The position numbers and the translations under genes are program-made. The notes under the pieces are model-generated. The model did not search any database and was not told the origin of the DNA. It was given only the letters and a program-made list of their open reading frames with translations. Of a stretch of DNA of 64,000 bases, positions 43,029 to 52,900 are shown piece after piece; positions within the stretch are counted from its first letter, which is position 1; every line of letters begins with the position of its first letter. The stretch is from CAYPAV01 sp964408805 (GTDB lineage Bacteria; Pseudomonadota; Alphaproteobacteria; UBA8366): contig CAYPAV010000005.1 of assembly GCA_964408805.1 (NCBI GenBank), forward strand, positions 1 to 64,000, given 5' to 3'.

Positions 43029-44210
43029 CTATTCGCTGGCCAGGCGGGTACTCATGCCAGCCTGGGCCTGTCGGTTCATGTGACGCGACACCAGCAGGCT
43101 CAACATCTCGCTGGAGCCGTCGCCGATCTGGAAGAGCTTGGTTTCGCGATAATAGCGCTCGACCGGATGATCCTTTGTCAGGCCGTGGCCGCCGAGGAAC
43201 TGGACCGCCTGCTGCGTCACCTCGGTGCAAACCTGGCTGCCGAACAACTTCGCCATCGACGCCGCCACGGGGGCGTCGTCGGTCTTGGCCTCGGCGAGAG
43301 CCGCCGCGTGGTAGGAAAGCTGACGGGCCGCCTCGATCTTGGCGCCGAGATCGGCGGCGCGAAAGCGGAGCGCCTGGAACTGGGCGAGCGGCTGGCCGAA
43401 CTGCTCGCGCGTCTGCATGTAGTTGAGCGCATAGTCGATCGCTCCCTGGGCGACACCGGCGCAGCGCGCGCCATAGATCGAGCGGGCCTTCGCGAACCCC
43501 GTCTGCATATACTTGAAGCCCTCGCCCTCGCGGCCGAGGAGCGCACTGGCGGGCACCCGGCAATCCTCGAAGATCAGCTCGGCGATCGGGTTGGCGGTAT
43601 GGGCAATGGTCTCGAAGGTGCGGCCGACGGAGAAGCCGGGGGCGTCCTTTTCGATCAGGAAGAGGCTGATGCCGCCGCCGCGCGGGGCGTCCCGATCGGT
43701 GCGCGCGAACAGCACGATCAGATCCGCATGAGCCCCATTGGTGATGAAGATTTTCCGGCCGTTGATCACCCAATCATCACCGTCTCGCTTGGCGAAGGTG
43801 GAGATGGAGGACGCGTCGGAGCCGGAATCCGGCTCAGTCAACGCGAAGGCGGTGATAATTTCACCGGTGGCGGCCTTCGGCAGATAGGTCTGCTTCTGGG
43901 CTTCGGTGCCGATCGCCAGTAGCGGACCGGTGAGCAAACTCACCACATGGGTCGACGCCGAAAACCAAACACCGGCGATTTCCTCCAAGATGACCGCACA
44001 TGACAGAATATCGAGCCCGGGACCGCCGAATTCGGTCGGGATGTCGAGCCCCAGGAACCCGCGCTTCGCCATCATCATCAGGATGTCGCGGGAAAGAACG
44101 CCGCCCTTCCCTTCGACCTCGGCGGCAATCGGCGCCAGTTCCTCCTGGGCGAATTTCCGGGCCGCGGATTTCAGTTCGCGCTGGGTATCGGTCAGACGAT
44201 AGTTCGACAT
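43029..44210 (-). CDS. acyl-CoA dehydrogenase
   Basis: 393 aa from the ATG at 44210. Standard fold: helical start, FALTEPDSGSDASSI (FAD/substrate signature) near residue 125, WVINGRKIFITNGAHAD, and REQFGQPLAQFQALRF in the C-terminal domain. The position that in short-chain enzymes reads YEGT(S), with the catalytic Glu, reads IGDGSSEM here, so the base may be Asp or lie elsewhere. It oxidises an acyl-CoA at the alpha-beta bond. The GST gene lies 19 bp downstream in coordinates and upstream in transcription. Confidence 0.9.
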   Translation of the reverse strand: MSNYRLTDTQRELKSAARKFAQEELAPIAAEVEGKGGVLSRDILMMMAKRGFLGLDIPTEFGGPGLDILSCAVILEEIAGVWFSASTHVVSLLTGPLLAIGTEAQKQTYLPKAATGEIITAFALTEPDSGSDASSISTFAKRDGDDWVINGRKIFITNGAHADLIVLFARTDRDAPRGGGISLFLIEKDAPGFSVGRTFETIAHTANPIAELIFEDCRVPASALLGREGEGFKYMQTGFAKARSIYGARCAGVAQGAIDYALNYMQTREQFGQPLAQFQALRFRAADLGAKIEAARQLSYHAAALAEAKTDDAPVAASMAKLFGSQVCTEVTQQAVQFLGGHGLTKDHPVERYYRETKLFQIGDGSSEMLSLLVSRHMNRQAQAGMSTRLASE

Positions 44211-44229
44211 ATTCTTCCCTTCCGCCTCG

Positions 44230-44874
44230 CTATTTCTTGAGCCGCGACCGGTTCGGGGTAACGACGTGCTCCTGATAGGCCGGCCGCCCCGCCATCCGCT
44301 CGTACCAGGCCTCGACATTGGGATGCGAGGGCCGCTCGCCCTCCGGCGTCCAGGTCATCCAGCGATCGGTCAACGAGCCCGCGGGGATATCCGCCATGGT
44401 CAGCCGATCACCGCAGAGAAAGTCCCGATCCGCCAGGTGGGCGTCGAGAATGTCGTACATCTTGGTCGCTCCGGCGATCGCCGCGGAAACGGCATCGGGA
44501 TCGCGCTCGGCTTCCGATAGCCGGAAGAACTGATCGAGATAGACCCCGTTGAAGGCGGCAAGGTTGAGCGAGCTCCAATCCATCCATTTCTCGGCCTCGG
44601 CGCGGCCCCGATGACCCTCGGGACACATCTCGCCCGGGCTGTGCTTGGCGCAGAGATAGCGCACGACCGCGCCTGACTCCCAAAGCGTAAATCCGTCCTC
44701 CTCCTCAAGGGTCGGCAGCCGGCCCATCGGGTTTTTTGCCCGGTATTCCGGATCGTCGTTGCCGCCGAATTCTCCGCCCCAATCTATGCGTTCATGCTCC
44801 AGTCCCAGCTCGCCGACACACCACATCGCCTTGATCACATTGGAGCCATCGTTCCGTCCCCAGATTTTCAACAT
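44230..44874 (-). CDS. glutathione S-transferase family protein
   Basis: 214 aa. The thioredoxin-like N-terminal domain starts MLKIWGRNDGSNVIKAMWC with Ser in the GRNDGSN loop as likely catalytic residue, and contains GRLPTLEEEDGFTLWESGAV, the glutathione gamma-Glu-binding ES motif. The helical C-terminal domain ends with LTMADIPAGSLTDRWM. It conjugates glutathione to an electrophile or isomerises a substrate. It precedes the acyl-CoA dehydrogenase on the same transcript. Confidence 0.9.
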   Translation of the reverse strand: MLKIWGRNDGSNVIKAMWCVGELGLEHERIDWGGEFGGNDDPEYRAKNPMGRLPTLEEEDGFTLWESGAVVRYLCAKHSPGEMCPEGHRGRAEAEKWMDWSSLNLAAFNGVYLDQFFRLSEAERDPDAVSAAIAGATKMYDILDAHLADRDFLCGDRLTMADIPAGSLTDRWMTWTPEGERPSHPNVEAWYERMAGRPAYQEHVVTPNRSRLKK

Positions 44875-45060
44875 TTCCGCAACCCTCCCCGGTTTCCGAT
44901 ATGTTTGGAGTGGCGGTGCTACCGCGAACTCCGGACCTTAATGACATGGTTCGATTTCACGGAAAATCCGATGCCCCAACAAACCCCATTCCCATCGCTT
45001 TATTGATTAACCGGATTCCAATCCCCATCTCTCCCTGATCCGCAACGGAGAACCGATACA

Positions 45061-45903
45061 ATGAGAACGTCGAACACGGACACCGGCGAAGTCCGGGCAC
45101 CGCTGACGTTTATTGTGCCCCAGGACACCAAACCCCGTTTTGAAAGTTCCGCCCTAACGGGCGGTGCGCCGAATGTCTTTTTCGAAACCGAGGACCGGGT
45201 GGTCACGATCCGCGACATGCGGCCGATCGCCGACGGCTTCACGCTCGATCGCCAGGGCTTCGAACTCCAACGTCACGAGACCGCCGTTGAGGATCTATAT
45301 GACGACGACGAGGTCGACCGGACCTACGATGGCGAAATCGAATCCCTTCTCAAGTCGGCGACCGGGGCCGATCGGGTCGTCGTCTTCGACCGCACCCGCC
45401 GCTCGGACAGCTCCGCCGGGGCGGCCAATCGCGACGGTCTGCGAGGACCGGCCGGCCGGGTCCATGTCGACTACACGGTGGCTTCGGGTCCCGTTCGCGC
45501 CCGCGATGCCCTGGGGTCGGAAGAGGTCGATCGCATTCTGGAGTCGGGCGGCCGCATCATGCAGGTCAATGTCTGGCGCCCGATTACGGGCCCCGTCCGC
45601 CGGGCCCCGCTGGCGCTGGCCGATGCCGAAAGCGTCAAGACCGAGGAGCTGGTGGCGACCGATCAGGTCTTCCCGGACCGGGTCGGCGAAATCTACCAAG
45701 TAGCACATGGCGAGGGCCAAAACTGGTATTGGGCGCCGGAGATGACGCCAGACGAAGTGCTGTTGATCAAGGGATGGGATAGTTTGGACGACGGCCGGGC
45801 CCAATTCACGCCGCACGGCGCCTTCCCCATTCCCGACCAGGATGCGGATACGCCGGCGCGCGAAAGTATCGAGGTTCGGGCTTACCTAACCTTCGAGGCG
45901 TGA
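45061..45903 (+). CDS. CmcJ/NvfI family oxidoreductase-like protein
   Basis: 280 aa. The core RVHVDYTVASGPVRARDAL, then MQVNVWRPITGPVRRAPLAL, then NWYWAPEMTPDEVLLIKGWD follows the CmcJ/AsaB/NvfI pattern (HxD, NVWRP, DEVLLxKxxD). Members are non-haem oxygenase-like proteins of fungal and bacterial secondary metabolism; most are uncharacterised. The His-x-Asp of HVD and a later His (TPHGAF) could bind iron. GGAGAA precedes the ATG. It has no obvious operon partner. Confidence 0.8.
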   Translation: MRTSNTDTGEVRAPLTFIVPQDTKPRFESSALTGGAPNVFFETEDRVVTIRDMRPIADGFTLDRQGFELQRHETAVEDLYDDDEVDRTYDGEIESLLKSATGADRVVVFDRTRRSDSSAGAANRDGLRGPAGRVHVDYTVASGPVRARDALGSEEVDRILESGGRIMQVNVWRPITGPVRRAPLALADAESVKTEELVATDQVFPDRVGEIYQVAHGEGQNWYWAPEMTPDEVLLIKGWDSLDDGRAQFTPHGAFPIPDQDADTPARESIEVRAYLTFEA

Positions 45904-45985
45904 AACGGCATTGGCCGCCGCGATCTCTTTCGCGAAAATTTGTTGAATAGGTTATACTTGGCCGCCTGACATCAAGGGGGCTGTC

Positions 45986-46624
45986 ATGCCGTCATCGTCG
46001 AAATACCGATTCGTCGTTTCCGCAATCTTCCTCCTGTTGACGGCCGGTCTGACGCCGGGGGAAAGTCTGGCCGCCGCGGGGCCGGTCGTGGGCAAACCGG
46101 CGCCTGAATTTTCCGGTACCGACAGCGCCGGCCGTGTCCATCGGCTGAGCGATCATCGCGGGAAAATCGTCATCCTGGAATGGACCAATCACGGGTGTCC
46201 CTTCGTTGCCAAGCATTACGGCTCGAAGAACATGCAGCGCACGCAGAAGGACATGACCGAAAGCGGCGTGGTTTGGTATTCGATCGTCTCCTCGGCGCCC
46301 GGCCGTCAGGGACACGTGACGGGACCCGAAGCCGACGATTTGACGCGGGGGAGGGGCGCGCATCCGACGGCGGTTCTGCTCGACCCGTCGGGCCGGATCG
46401 GTCATCTCTACCGGGCGGTCGTGACGCCGCATATCTTCATCATCGATGAGGCGGGAACCCTGGTTTACAACGGCGCGATCGACAACATTCCCTCCTGGGA
46501 CGAAGACGATATTTCGCGGGCCACCAATTACGTTCGGAAGGCCATGTCAAAATTGAAGGCTGGCCTGCCGGTCGACCCGCGGATCACCCGTCCCTATGGC
46601 TGCAGCGTCAAATACGGCTCCTGA
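45986..46624 (+). CDS. secreted redoxin/peroxiredoxin-like protein
   Basis: 212 aa. Residues 1-30 look like a signal peptide ending in ESLAAA. The thioredoxin-fold domain follows: GKPAPEFSGTDSAGRVHRL, then KIVILEWTNHGCPFVAKHY, with a single Cys where thioredoxins have CxxC, and VTPHIFIIDEAGTLVYNGAI with cis-Pro. One further Cys lies near the C-terminus (YGCSVKYG). The pattern fits periplasmic AhpC/TSA-like redoxins annotated in many proteobacteria. AAGGGGGC precedes the ATG. Confidence 0.85.
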   Translation: MPSSSKYRFVVSAIFLLLTAGLTPGESLAAAGPVVGKPAPEFSGTDSAGRVHRLSDHRGKIVILEWTNHGCPFVAKHYGSKNMQRTQKDMTESGVVWYSIVSSAPGRQGHVTGPEADDLTRGRGAHPTAVLLDPSGRIGHLYRAVVTPHIFIIDEAGTLVYNGAIDNIPSWDEDDISRATNYVRKAMSKLKAGLPVDPRITRPYGCSVKYGS

Positions 46625-46782
46625 TCGGCGGTCGCGCCGGTCGGCCGCCATCGGCGCCTCGAACCGGGCCTGCGTTGACAGGCCGTGTCTCTTCATCGAA
46701 AAAGTCTATCTTGAATAATCAGCAGTCTTGAATGGGCGATCTCGGGGACGCGCGATCGGCACCGAAATAGAGGAAATATATC

Positions 46783-48012
46783 ATGGATGGAATGACCCCA
46801 GGCGAAACCGCACCCGCGTTGAACGGCATCAAAATTCTCGACCTGACGCAATTCGAGGCCGGGCCCTCCTGCACGGAGGCCCTCGCTTGGATGGGCGCCG
46901 ACGTGGTAAAGGTCGAGGAACCGAAACGGGGCGAGCCCGGACGCTGGAGCTTCACCGACAAACCCGGCATCGATGCCAATTATTTTCTCTATTTCAACCT
47001 CAACAAGCGCAGCATCACCTGCAACCTCAAATCCGACGAGGGCAAGGAGCTGCTGACCAAACTGATCGGCCAAGTCGATGTCGTCATCGAGAACATGGCG
47101 CCCGGAACCTTCGCGCGCCTCGGCTTCGATTACGACCGCCTGAATGAGATCAATCCCCGGGTCATCTTCGCCCAAATCAAGGGATTTTCCCCCGACAGCC
47201 CGCATGCGAACTATCTCGCCTTCGACATGATCGCCCAGGCGACCGGCGGCACCATGGCCGTCAACGGAGAGCCTGACGGACCGCCAATTCGGCCGGGTTC
47301 GACGATCGGCGATACCGGGACCGGCATGCTCTGCGCAATGGGTATATTGGGCGCGCTCTTTCAGCGTCATACCACAGGACGCGGCCAACATATCCAGATC
47401 GCCATGCGTGATGCGATGCTGAACTACTGCCGGACACCGATGAGCAAACAGGTGCCGCTGAATGGCGTCCTGCCGCGCGCCGGGAATGAGATCCTCGGGA
47501 CATCACCGGGCGGCCTCTATCCCTGCAAACCGGGTGGCGCGGACGACTATTGCTACATCTTCACCTCGCGCGGCAACGAAGAGCATTGGAAGCGTCTGAT
47601 GCGCGTTGTCGGCCGAGAAGAACTACTCGATGATCCCCGCCTGCAGGACGGCTCGGCGCGCTACCAGCACAAGGAGATCGTCGATGAAGCGATCAGCAGC
47701 TGGACCTCGGAACACACAAAGGAAGAGGTGATGGCGGAAATCGCGGGCGCCAGCGTCCCCTGCGGCGCCGTCTTCAACACTCAGGAACTGATGCACGACC
47801 CGGATTTGCACGCCCGCGGGATCATGCAGAAAATCGATCACCCCCAACGCGGCGAGGTGACCGTCACGGGTTGGCCGCTCCGAATGTCGGATACTCACGT
47901 GCCGGTGAAGTCCTCACCTCTCCACGGCGCCGACAACGAGGCCATCTATACCGAATGGCTCGACTATTCGCCGGAGGAGGTAAGGGACCTCCGCGCGCGG
48001 GACGTCATTTAG
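46783..48012 (+). CDS. CaiB/BaiF family (class III) CoA transferase
   Basis: 409 aa, typical of formyl-CoA/succinyl-CoA transferases. LNGIKILDLTQFEAGPSCTE is the N-terminal signature, MGADVVKVEEPKRGEPGR contains the CoA-binding region, and the catalytic Asp lies in ANYLAFDMIAQATGG near residue 150. These interlocked dimers move CoA between carboxylic acids. It converges on the minus-strand response regulator, overlapping it by 4 bp. A second CoA transferase is truncated at the window end (63682). Confidence 0.9.
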   Translation: MDGMTPGETAPALNGIKILDLTQFEAGPSCTEALAWMGADVVKVEEPKRGEPGRWSFTDKPGIDANYFLYFNLNKRSITCNLKSDEGKELLTKLIGQVDVVIENMAPGTFARLGFDYDRLNEINPRVIFAQIKGFSPDSPHANYLAFDMIAQATGGTMAVNGEPDGPPIRPGSTIGDTGTGMLCAMGILGALFQRHTTGRGQHIQIAMRDAMLNYCRTPMSKQVPLNGVLPRAGNEILGTSPGGLYPCKPGGADDYCYIFTSRGNEEHWKRLMRVVGREELLDDPRLQDGSARYQHKEIVDEAISSWTSEHTKEEVMAEIAGASVPCGAVFNTQELMHDPDLHARGIMQKIDHPQRGEVTVTGWPLRMSDTHVPVKSSPLHGADNEAIYTEWLDYSPEEVRDLRARDVI

Positions 48013-48410
48013 AGCCCGAGCGCCTTCGCCAAATGCGGTCTCAAGCCGTCGACCGTCGGCGGCTTGACCACGAAGCCGTCGATCCGGTGGATTTGCGCGC
48101 TCCGCAGGTTCTTTTGCGTGTCCTGTCCCGTCAGCATCAGGATCGGGACTTCCTTGTATTTCGGGATCGTGCCGAACCGTAGTTGACGCGCGAACTCATA
48201 ACCGTCCATTTCCGGCATTTCGATATCGCAGATGACGAGGTCGAACACGGTCTCGCTCTCGCGCAGGATATCAAGGGCGGCCGGACCGTTATCGGCGGTC
48301 AGCACCTCGCCGACGCCGATCGCTTGAAGGACTCGAATCGCGAATTTCTGGGCGAATACTTCGTCGTCGACCAGCAGGACGCTCAGGCCCGCATAGGGAT
48401 TCGTGCTCAT
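48009..48410 (-). CDS. CheY-like single-domain response regulator
   Basis: 133 aa receiver domain without output. SVLLVDDEVFAQK carries the acidic pocket, the phosphoacceptor Asp is in LVICDIEMPEMDG, and MLTGQDTQK plus FVVKPPTVDG give the conserved Thr/Lys region. It is the last gene of a minus-strand set: hybrid kinase, response regulator, REC-cyclase, this gene. It probably receives phosphate from the kinase's Hpt domain. Confidence 0.9.
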   Translation of the reverse strand: MSTNPYAGLSVLLVDDEVFAQKFAIRVLQAIGVGEVLTADNGPAALDILRESETVFDLVICDIEMPEMDGYEFARQLRFGTIPKYKEVPILMLTGQDTQKNLRSAQIHRIDGFVVKPPTVDGLRPHLAKALGL

Positions 48411-48450
48411 CTCGGCTCGCTCCCGTCGAATTGAAATCGATACCGGCGTC

Positions 48451-49500
48451 TTATCTCAGTCCATAGCATTCGATCACCTCGACATCGCGCTTGCCCTTCA
48501 TTTCGACGCGCCCCAAGGATCGGCCCTCGCATTCGCTTTCGATCTGCATCCAGACATCGTGGCTCATGCAAACACGACCGGGCGATCCGACCGCCGCCAT
48601 CCGCGACGCCACGTTCACCGCGTCTCCCCAGACATCGTATTGATATTTCTGCCGGCCGACGATCCCCGCCACCACCGGACCCACGTTCACGCCCACCCGG
48701 ACCTGCCAGGTCGCATCGACGATCGGCGCGGCCTCGGCCATTTCCAGACCGCATTTGATAACCGAGAGCAGCGGATCGCTGTTGGGGCGCAGCAACCCCG
48801 CCGTAGCCATATATTCGTCGCCGATGGTCTTGATCTTCTCCATATCGAATTTGTCGGTCAGTTCCTCGAATCGCTCGAAAAGAGCCTGGAGTTGATCGAC
48901 CACCGTCTCCGGCGTGTTGGCGTCGCAGAACTCGGTGAACTCGACGATATCGCAGAACAGGATCGCCACATTGTCGTAGCGCCGGGGTGTTACCGAACCG
49001 TTGTGCTTCAATTCCCCGGCGGCGACCGACGGCAGAATGACGTTCAGCAATTCCTCCGATCGTTTCTTTTCGACCCGGATCTGCTCGACGAAGGATGCGC
49101 GCTGATCGCTGAGTCGCTTGCGATCAAGGCAGGCCCCCAGGCGCGCCCGCAACAACACCGGATCGAAGGGCTTGCGCAGGAAATCATCGGCACCCATCTC
49201 GATGCATTTGATAATGTTCTCCTGCTCGTCGAGGCCGGAGATCATCAGCACCGGGATATCACGCAACCGCATGTCCGCCTTCAGCTCGCGCAGGACACCG
49301 AAGCCGTCGAGTTCGGGCATCTCCAAATCCAGCAGCACGAGATCGATCTCCATCTCGCGCAGCACTTCGAGTGCCTGACGGCCGTTTTCGGCGGATTCAA
49401 CTTGATCGTATCCCTCTTGGTTCAACTGTCGAACGATAAGCTGCCGGTTGAAGGATTCATCATCGACGACGAGCAGATGCTGCTTCTCGCGATCACTCAC
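48451..49500 (-). CDS. response regulator with class III adenylyl cyclase output
   Basis: 349 aa. Residues 1-125 are a receiver domain (LLVVDDESFNRQL, phosphoacceptor Asp in LVLLDLEMPELDG, Lys in FLRKPFDP). A helical linker with EKKRSEELLNVILP, the signature before cyclase domains, leads to a class III cyclase domain (about 175-345). Metal-binding Asp residues are in ILFCDIVEFTEF and IKTIGDEYMA; the Lys in EKIKTIGD and Asp in YDVWGDAVNVASRM are adenine-type, so ATP is the likely substrate. cAMP output would be set by phosphorelay from the neighbouring kinase. Confidence 0.92.
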   Translation of the reverse strand: MSDREKQHLLVVDDESFNRQLIVRQLNQEGYDQVESAENGRQALEVLREMEIDLVLLDLEMPELDGFGVLRELKADMRLRDIPVLMISGLDEQENIIKCIEMGADDFLRKPFDPVLLRARLGACLDRKRLSDQRASFVEQIRVEKKRSEELLNVILPSVAAGELKHNGSVTPRRYDNVAILFCDIVEFTEFCDANTPETVVDQLQALFERFEELTDKFDMEKIKTIGDEYMATAGLLRPNSDPLLSVIKCGLEMAEAAPIVDATWQVRVGVNVGPVVAGIVGRQKYQYDVWGDAVNVASRMAAVGSPGRVCMSHDVWMQIESECEGRSLGRVEMKGKRDVEVIECYGLR

Positions 49501-49537
49501 GAAATAATCTCCCCTGGTACTCTCTTACCTATACCCA

Positions 49538-49975
49538 TCAGTCGCGGAGTTTAACCGGGTCAAAAGGCGGTGCTTCCAGTGCCGCCTTCATCCGTGATTT
49601 CAACATGGTGAGCGAGACCGGCTTCGCGACAAAGCCATTTATTCCGAGTTCCACCGCTGTTTTGATACTGCCCGGGTCGGTATGGCCGGTGAGGATCAAC
49701 ACGGGCAGGTTCGAGTAACGAGCATTCGCTTCATTTCGAAGAAACTCGACGAACTTGAAACCGTTCATGTTGGGCATTTCCAGATCGCAGATGATCAGGT
49801 CGATGTCCAGTTCATCCCGATTGAGTATATTGGTGGCCTCGAATCCGTCTTTTGCCTCGACCAGCCGCTTGACACCGATTTCGGCAATAATTCGGCGGAG
49901 CAGATCTCGGATGAATTTCTCGTCTTCGACCAGAAGCACCGTCAATGTTTCGAATTCGTTGATGTCCTCGCTCAT
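49538..49975 (-). CDS. CheY-like single-domain response regulator
   Basis: 145 aa from the ATG at 49975; the frame stays open further upstream inside the kinase gene. Receiver motifs are TVLLVEDEKFIRDL, phosphoacceptor Asp in LIICDLEMPNMNG, LILTGHTDPG and FVAKPVSL. It starts 11 bp after the stop of the hybrid kinase and lies 37 bp before the cyclase gene, so it belongs to the same operon. Confidence 0.9.
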   Translation of the reverse strand: MSEDINEFETLTVLLVEDEKFIRDLLRRIIAEIGVKRLVEAKDGFEATNILNRDELDIDLIICDLEMPNMNGFKFVEFLRNEANARYSNLPVLILTGHTDPGSIKTAVELGINGFVAKPVSLTMLKSRMKAALEAPPFDPVKLRD

Positions 49976-49986
49976 ATTTGCACCGT

Positions 49987-52900
49987 TCAAAAGTTCTCGA
50001 TGAAGTTGGCGACCTCGGTCATGGCGGGTTGAAGGGTGGGGGCGAGGGTTTCGAGTTGGCTCCAGTCTCCGGCCTTGCCCGCCGACTCGAGGCCGGCGCA
50101 AAGGTCGGCCAGGTCGTTGGCGCCGATCGACCGCGCCGCCGATTTCAGCTTATGCGCCTCCGCCCCGATCTTTGCGGCCAGACGATCCCCCATCGCCGCC
50201 TCGATCGCCGCCACGATGTCCCGCGACGGATCCACGAATTCTTGCAGGATTTCCCGGATCGTCGCCGGATCGTCCCCGAAAATCTCCGACAAGGCACTCG
50301 GATCCACGGCCGGGCCGTTGCCTCCGGATGCCGCCGAGGCCGCTGCCGGCGACGCGGAAGTTGCCGGGGCGGAGGTGGCCTGGGTGGGCGCCATCTCCGC
50401 GACCGCCGCCGGGGCCGCCATTTCCGGCGCCGCCGGCATCCATTTCGCCAGCACCTGCTTCAACCGCGTCATCTCAAGCGGCTTCGCCAGGTAATCGTCC
50501 ATGCCCACCTCAAGACAGCGCTCCGCCTCGCCCTGCAGCGCGTTCGCCGTGATCGCCACGATCGGGAAGCGGATATCATCCGCCGACTCCCGCGCCCGGA
50601 TCCGCTCCGTCAACTCATACCCGTCCATCTCCGGCATATGGCAATCCGTCAGCAGCATCGCGTGACGCCGCGCCGCCATCGCCGACAGCGCCTCCTCGCC
50701 GTTCTCCACCATCTCGCAGGCATAACCCAGCAGGTTCAGCTGGCGCCGGATCACGTCCTGGTTCGTCACATTATCCTCCGCCACCAGGATCAAGCGGCCC
50801 TGGGCCAGTGCCGCCGCTTCGGTCGGCGCCTGCCCCGGACCCATCTTCTCCACCGTCTCGTCCCGCTTCACCTCCGGGCTCGCCCGGCCCGCCGCCACCG
50901 CCGTCACGAAAGCCGAACGCCGAAGCGGATTGGCATCCAGCGTCACCGTCTCCGGATCTCCGATCCGCGCCGTCCGCCGCCAGGCCTCCTGCAGTCGGAT
51001 GAATTTGACTTCCCCGAGAGCCGCCACCGTCGCGCTGGCCTCGCGAAGCAGCGTTACCGCCACGTCGTCCCATTCCGTCCCCAGAACCACCACGTCGTAA
51101 GCCGCGCCCGCCGACGCTTCCAGCAACCGCGCCCGCGCCGATGCCGGGTCGGTCGCCACCGCCGCCGTCGCCCCCCAATGGGTCAAATACCGCGGCAGGA
51201 CCTCCTCGAATTCCGCACTCGACGTCACCACCAAAACCGACACTCCCGACAGGTCGCCCCGCTCCATCGCCGAGGCCTCCGACGTCGTCACCTCATAGGG
51301 TAACGACACCGAAAACGACGACCCTTCTCCAAGCCGGGACTCCACCTCGATCCCGCCGTCCATCAGCTCCACCAAACGAGCGCAGATCGACAGTCCGAGA
51401 CCCGTCCCCCCAAAACGACGCGTCGTCGAACTTTCCGCCTGCGTGAATGGCTGAAACAGCGTCGGGATCGCATCCGTCGCAATCCCGATCCCGTTGTCCC
51501 GAACCGTAAAGCGGACCTCCACACCGTCCTCTCCCGTCTCGCCCACCAGATCGGCCCGAAGAAATACGCGGCCCCGCCGATCCGCCTCGTTGTTGGTGAA
51601 TTTGATCGCATTGCCCCCCAGATTGAACAGGATCTGACGCAGCCGAACCTGATCCCCCGACACCCACTCCGGAATTCCGGGATCCACAAAGCTTTGGATC
51701 AGCAGCTCCTTCTTCGCCGCATTCGGCGCCAGCGTCTCCGCAACCCCCTCGATCACGTCACGGATCGACACCGGAATCCGCTCCAGCTCCAACTTGCCCG
51801 CTTCGATCTTCGAAAAATCCAAAATGTCGTTGATGATCTGTAACAGCGAAAACGCCGAATCGCGGATCACCCCCACCATGTCGCCTTGATCGTCGTCCAG
51901 GGACGTCTGACGCAAGAGATCCACCATCCCGACAACGCCGTTCATCGGTGTCCGAATTTCGTGACTCATCGCCGCCAGGAAGTTCGATTTCGCGCGGGTC
52001 GCCAATTCGGCTTCCTCGCGGAGTCCCTCGGCCCGGCGACGGCTGGACTCGACATCCTCCATCATGTTCAGACTGGCGCGCCGCGCATCCGCGAGTTCGC
52101 CGACCCTCGCCTTCAATTCCTCATCGGCCATCCTGCGCTCGGTGATATCCCGCACCGCCGCGGCCACGAACAGACCTTCGTCTGTTTCGATGGGATTGAG
52201 ACTGACTTCAACCGCGAATTCGCGTCCGCTCTTCGATATCGCGGTCAATTCGCGCCCCGCCCCCATTTCGCGTTGTCCGGTCGTTCGGTCAAAGGATTCG
52301 CGGAGACCCACATGACCCTCCCGAACTTCGGCCGGCACGAGATCCTCGACGCGCATGCTGCTAAATTCCGCGAGGCTATAACCGAATAACCGCTCGCATT
52401 GGGTATTGGCGAAGGCAATGCGCCCTTCGTCGCCGACAATCAACATCGCGTCGGGCGCCGCCTGCAACAGCGAGCGGAACCGCGCCCGCTCGACCTCAAG
52501 CGCGGTCAGCACCTCTTTACGCTCGCTGATATCCGAATAGGTACTGACGAAGCCGCCTCCCGCAATGGGGCCACCGCGGACCTCGAGGTAACGGCCGTCG
52601 GGACGCCGGCGTTCAAATTCATGCGGCGCGAAGTTGCGGGCGAGGTTGACTTTCTCCTCGAGGAGCTTTTCCGGATCGTCGTCGCCGAATTCGTGATGCG
52701 TGATGTCATAACGCATGAATGCGTCGAACGACGTACCCTCCTTGAGAATCTCTTTCGGATACCCTCGGACCTGACCCAACCGATCGTTCCAGATGACCAG
52801 TTTGAGGTCTTTGTCGAAGGCGACAACCCCTTGCGCTAGACTCTCCACAACCGCTTTCAGGAGGTCGGATTTTTGCGCCACTTCCTCGGTACGCGCGCGC

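Noticed and set aside
49978..51303. Open frame of 441 codons on the plus strand
   Set aside because: It is the complement of the hybrid kinase gene; the His/Arg-rich product is a shadow of Ala-rich coding.
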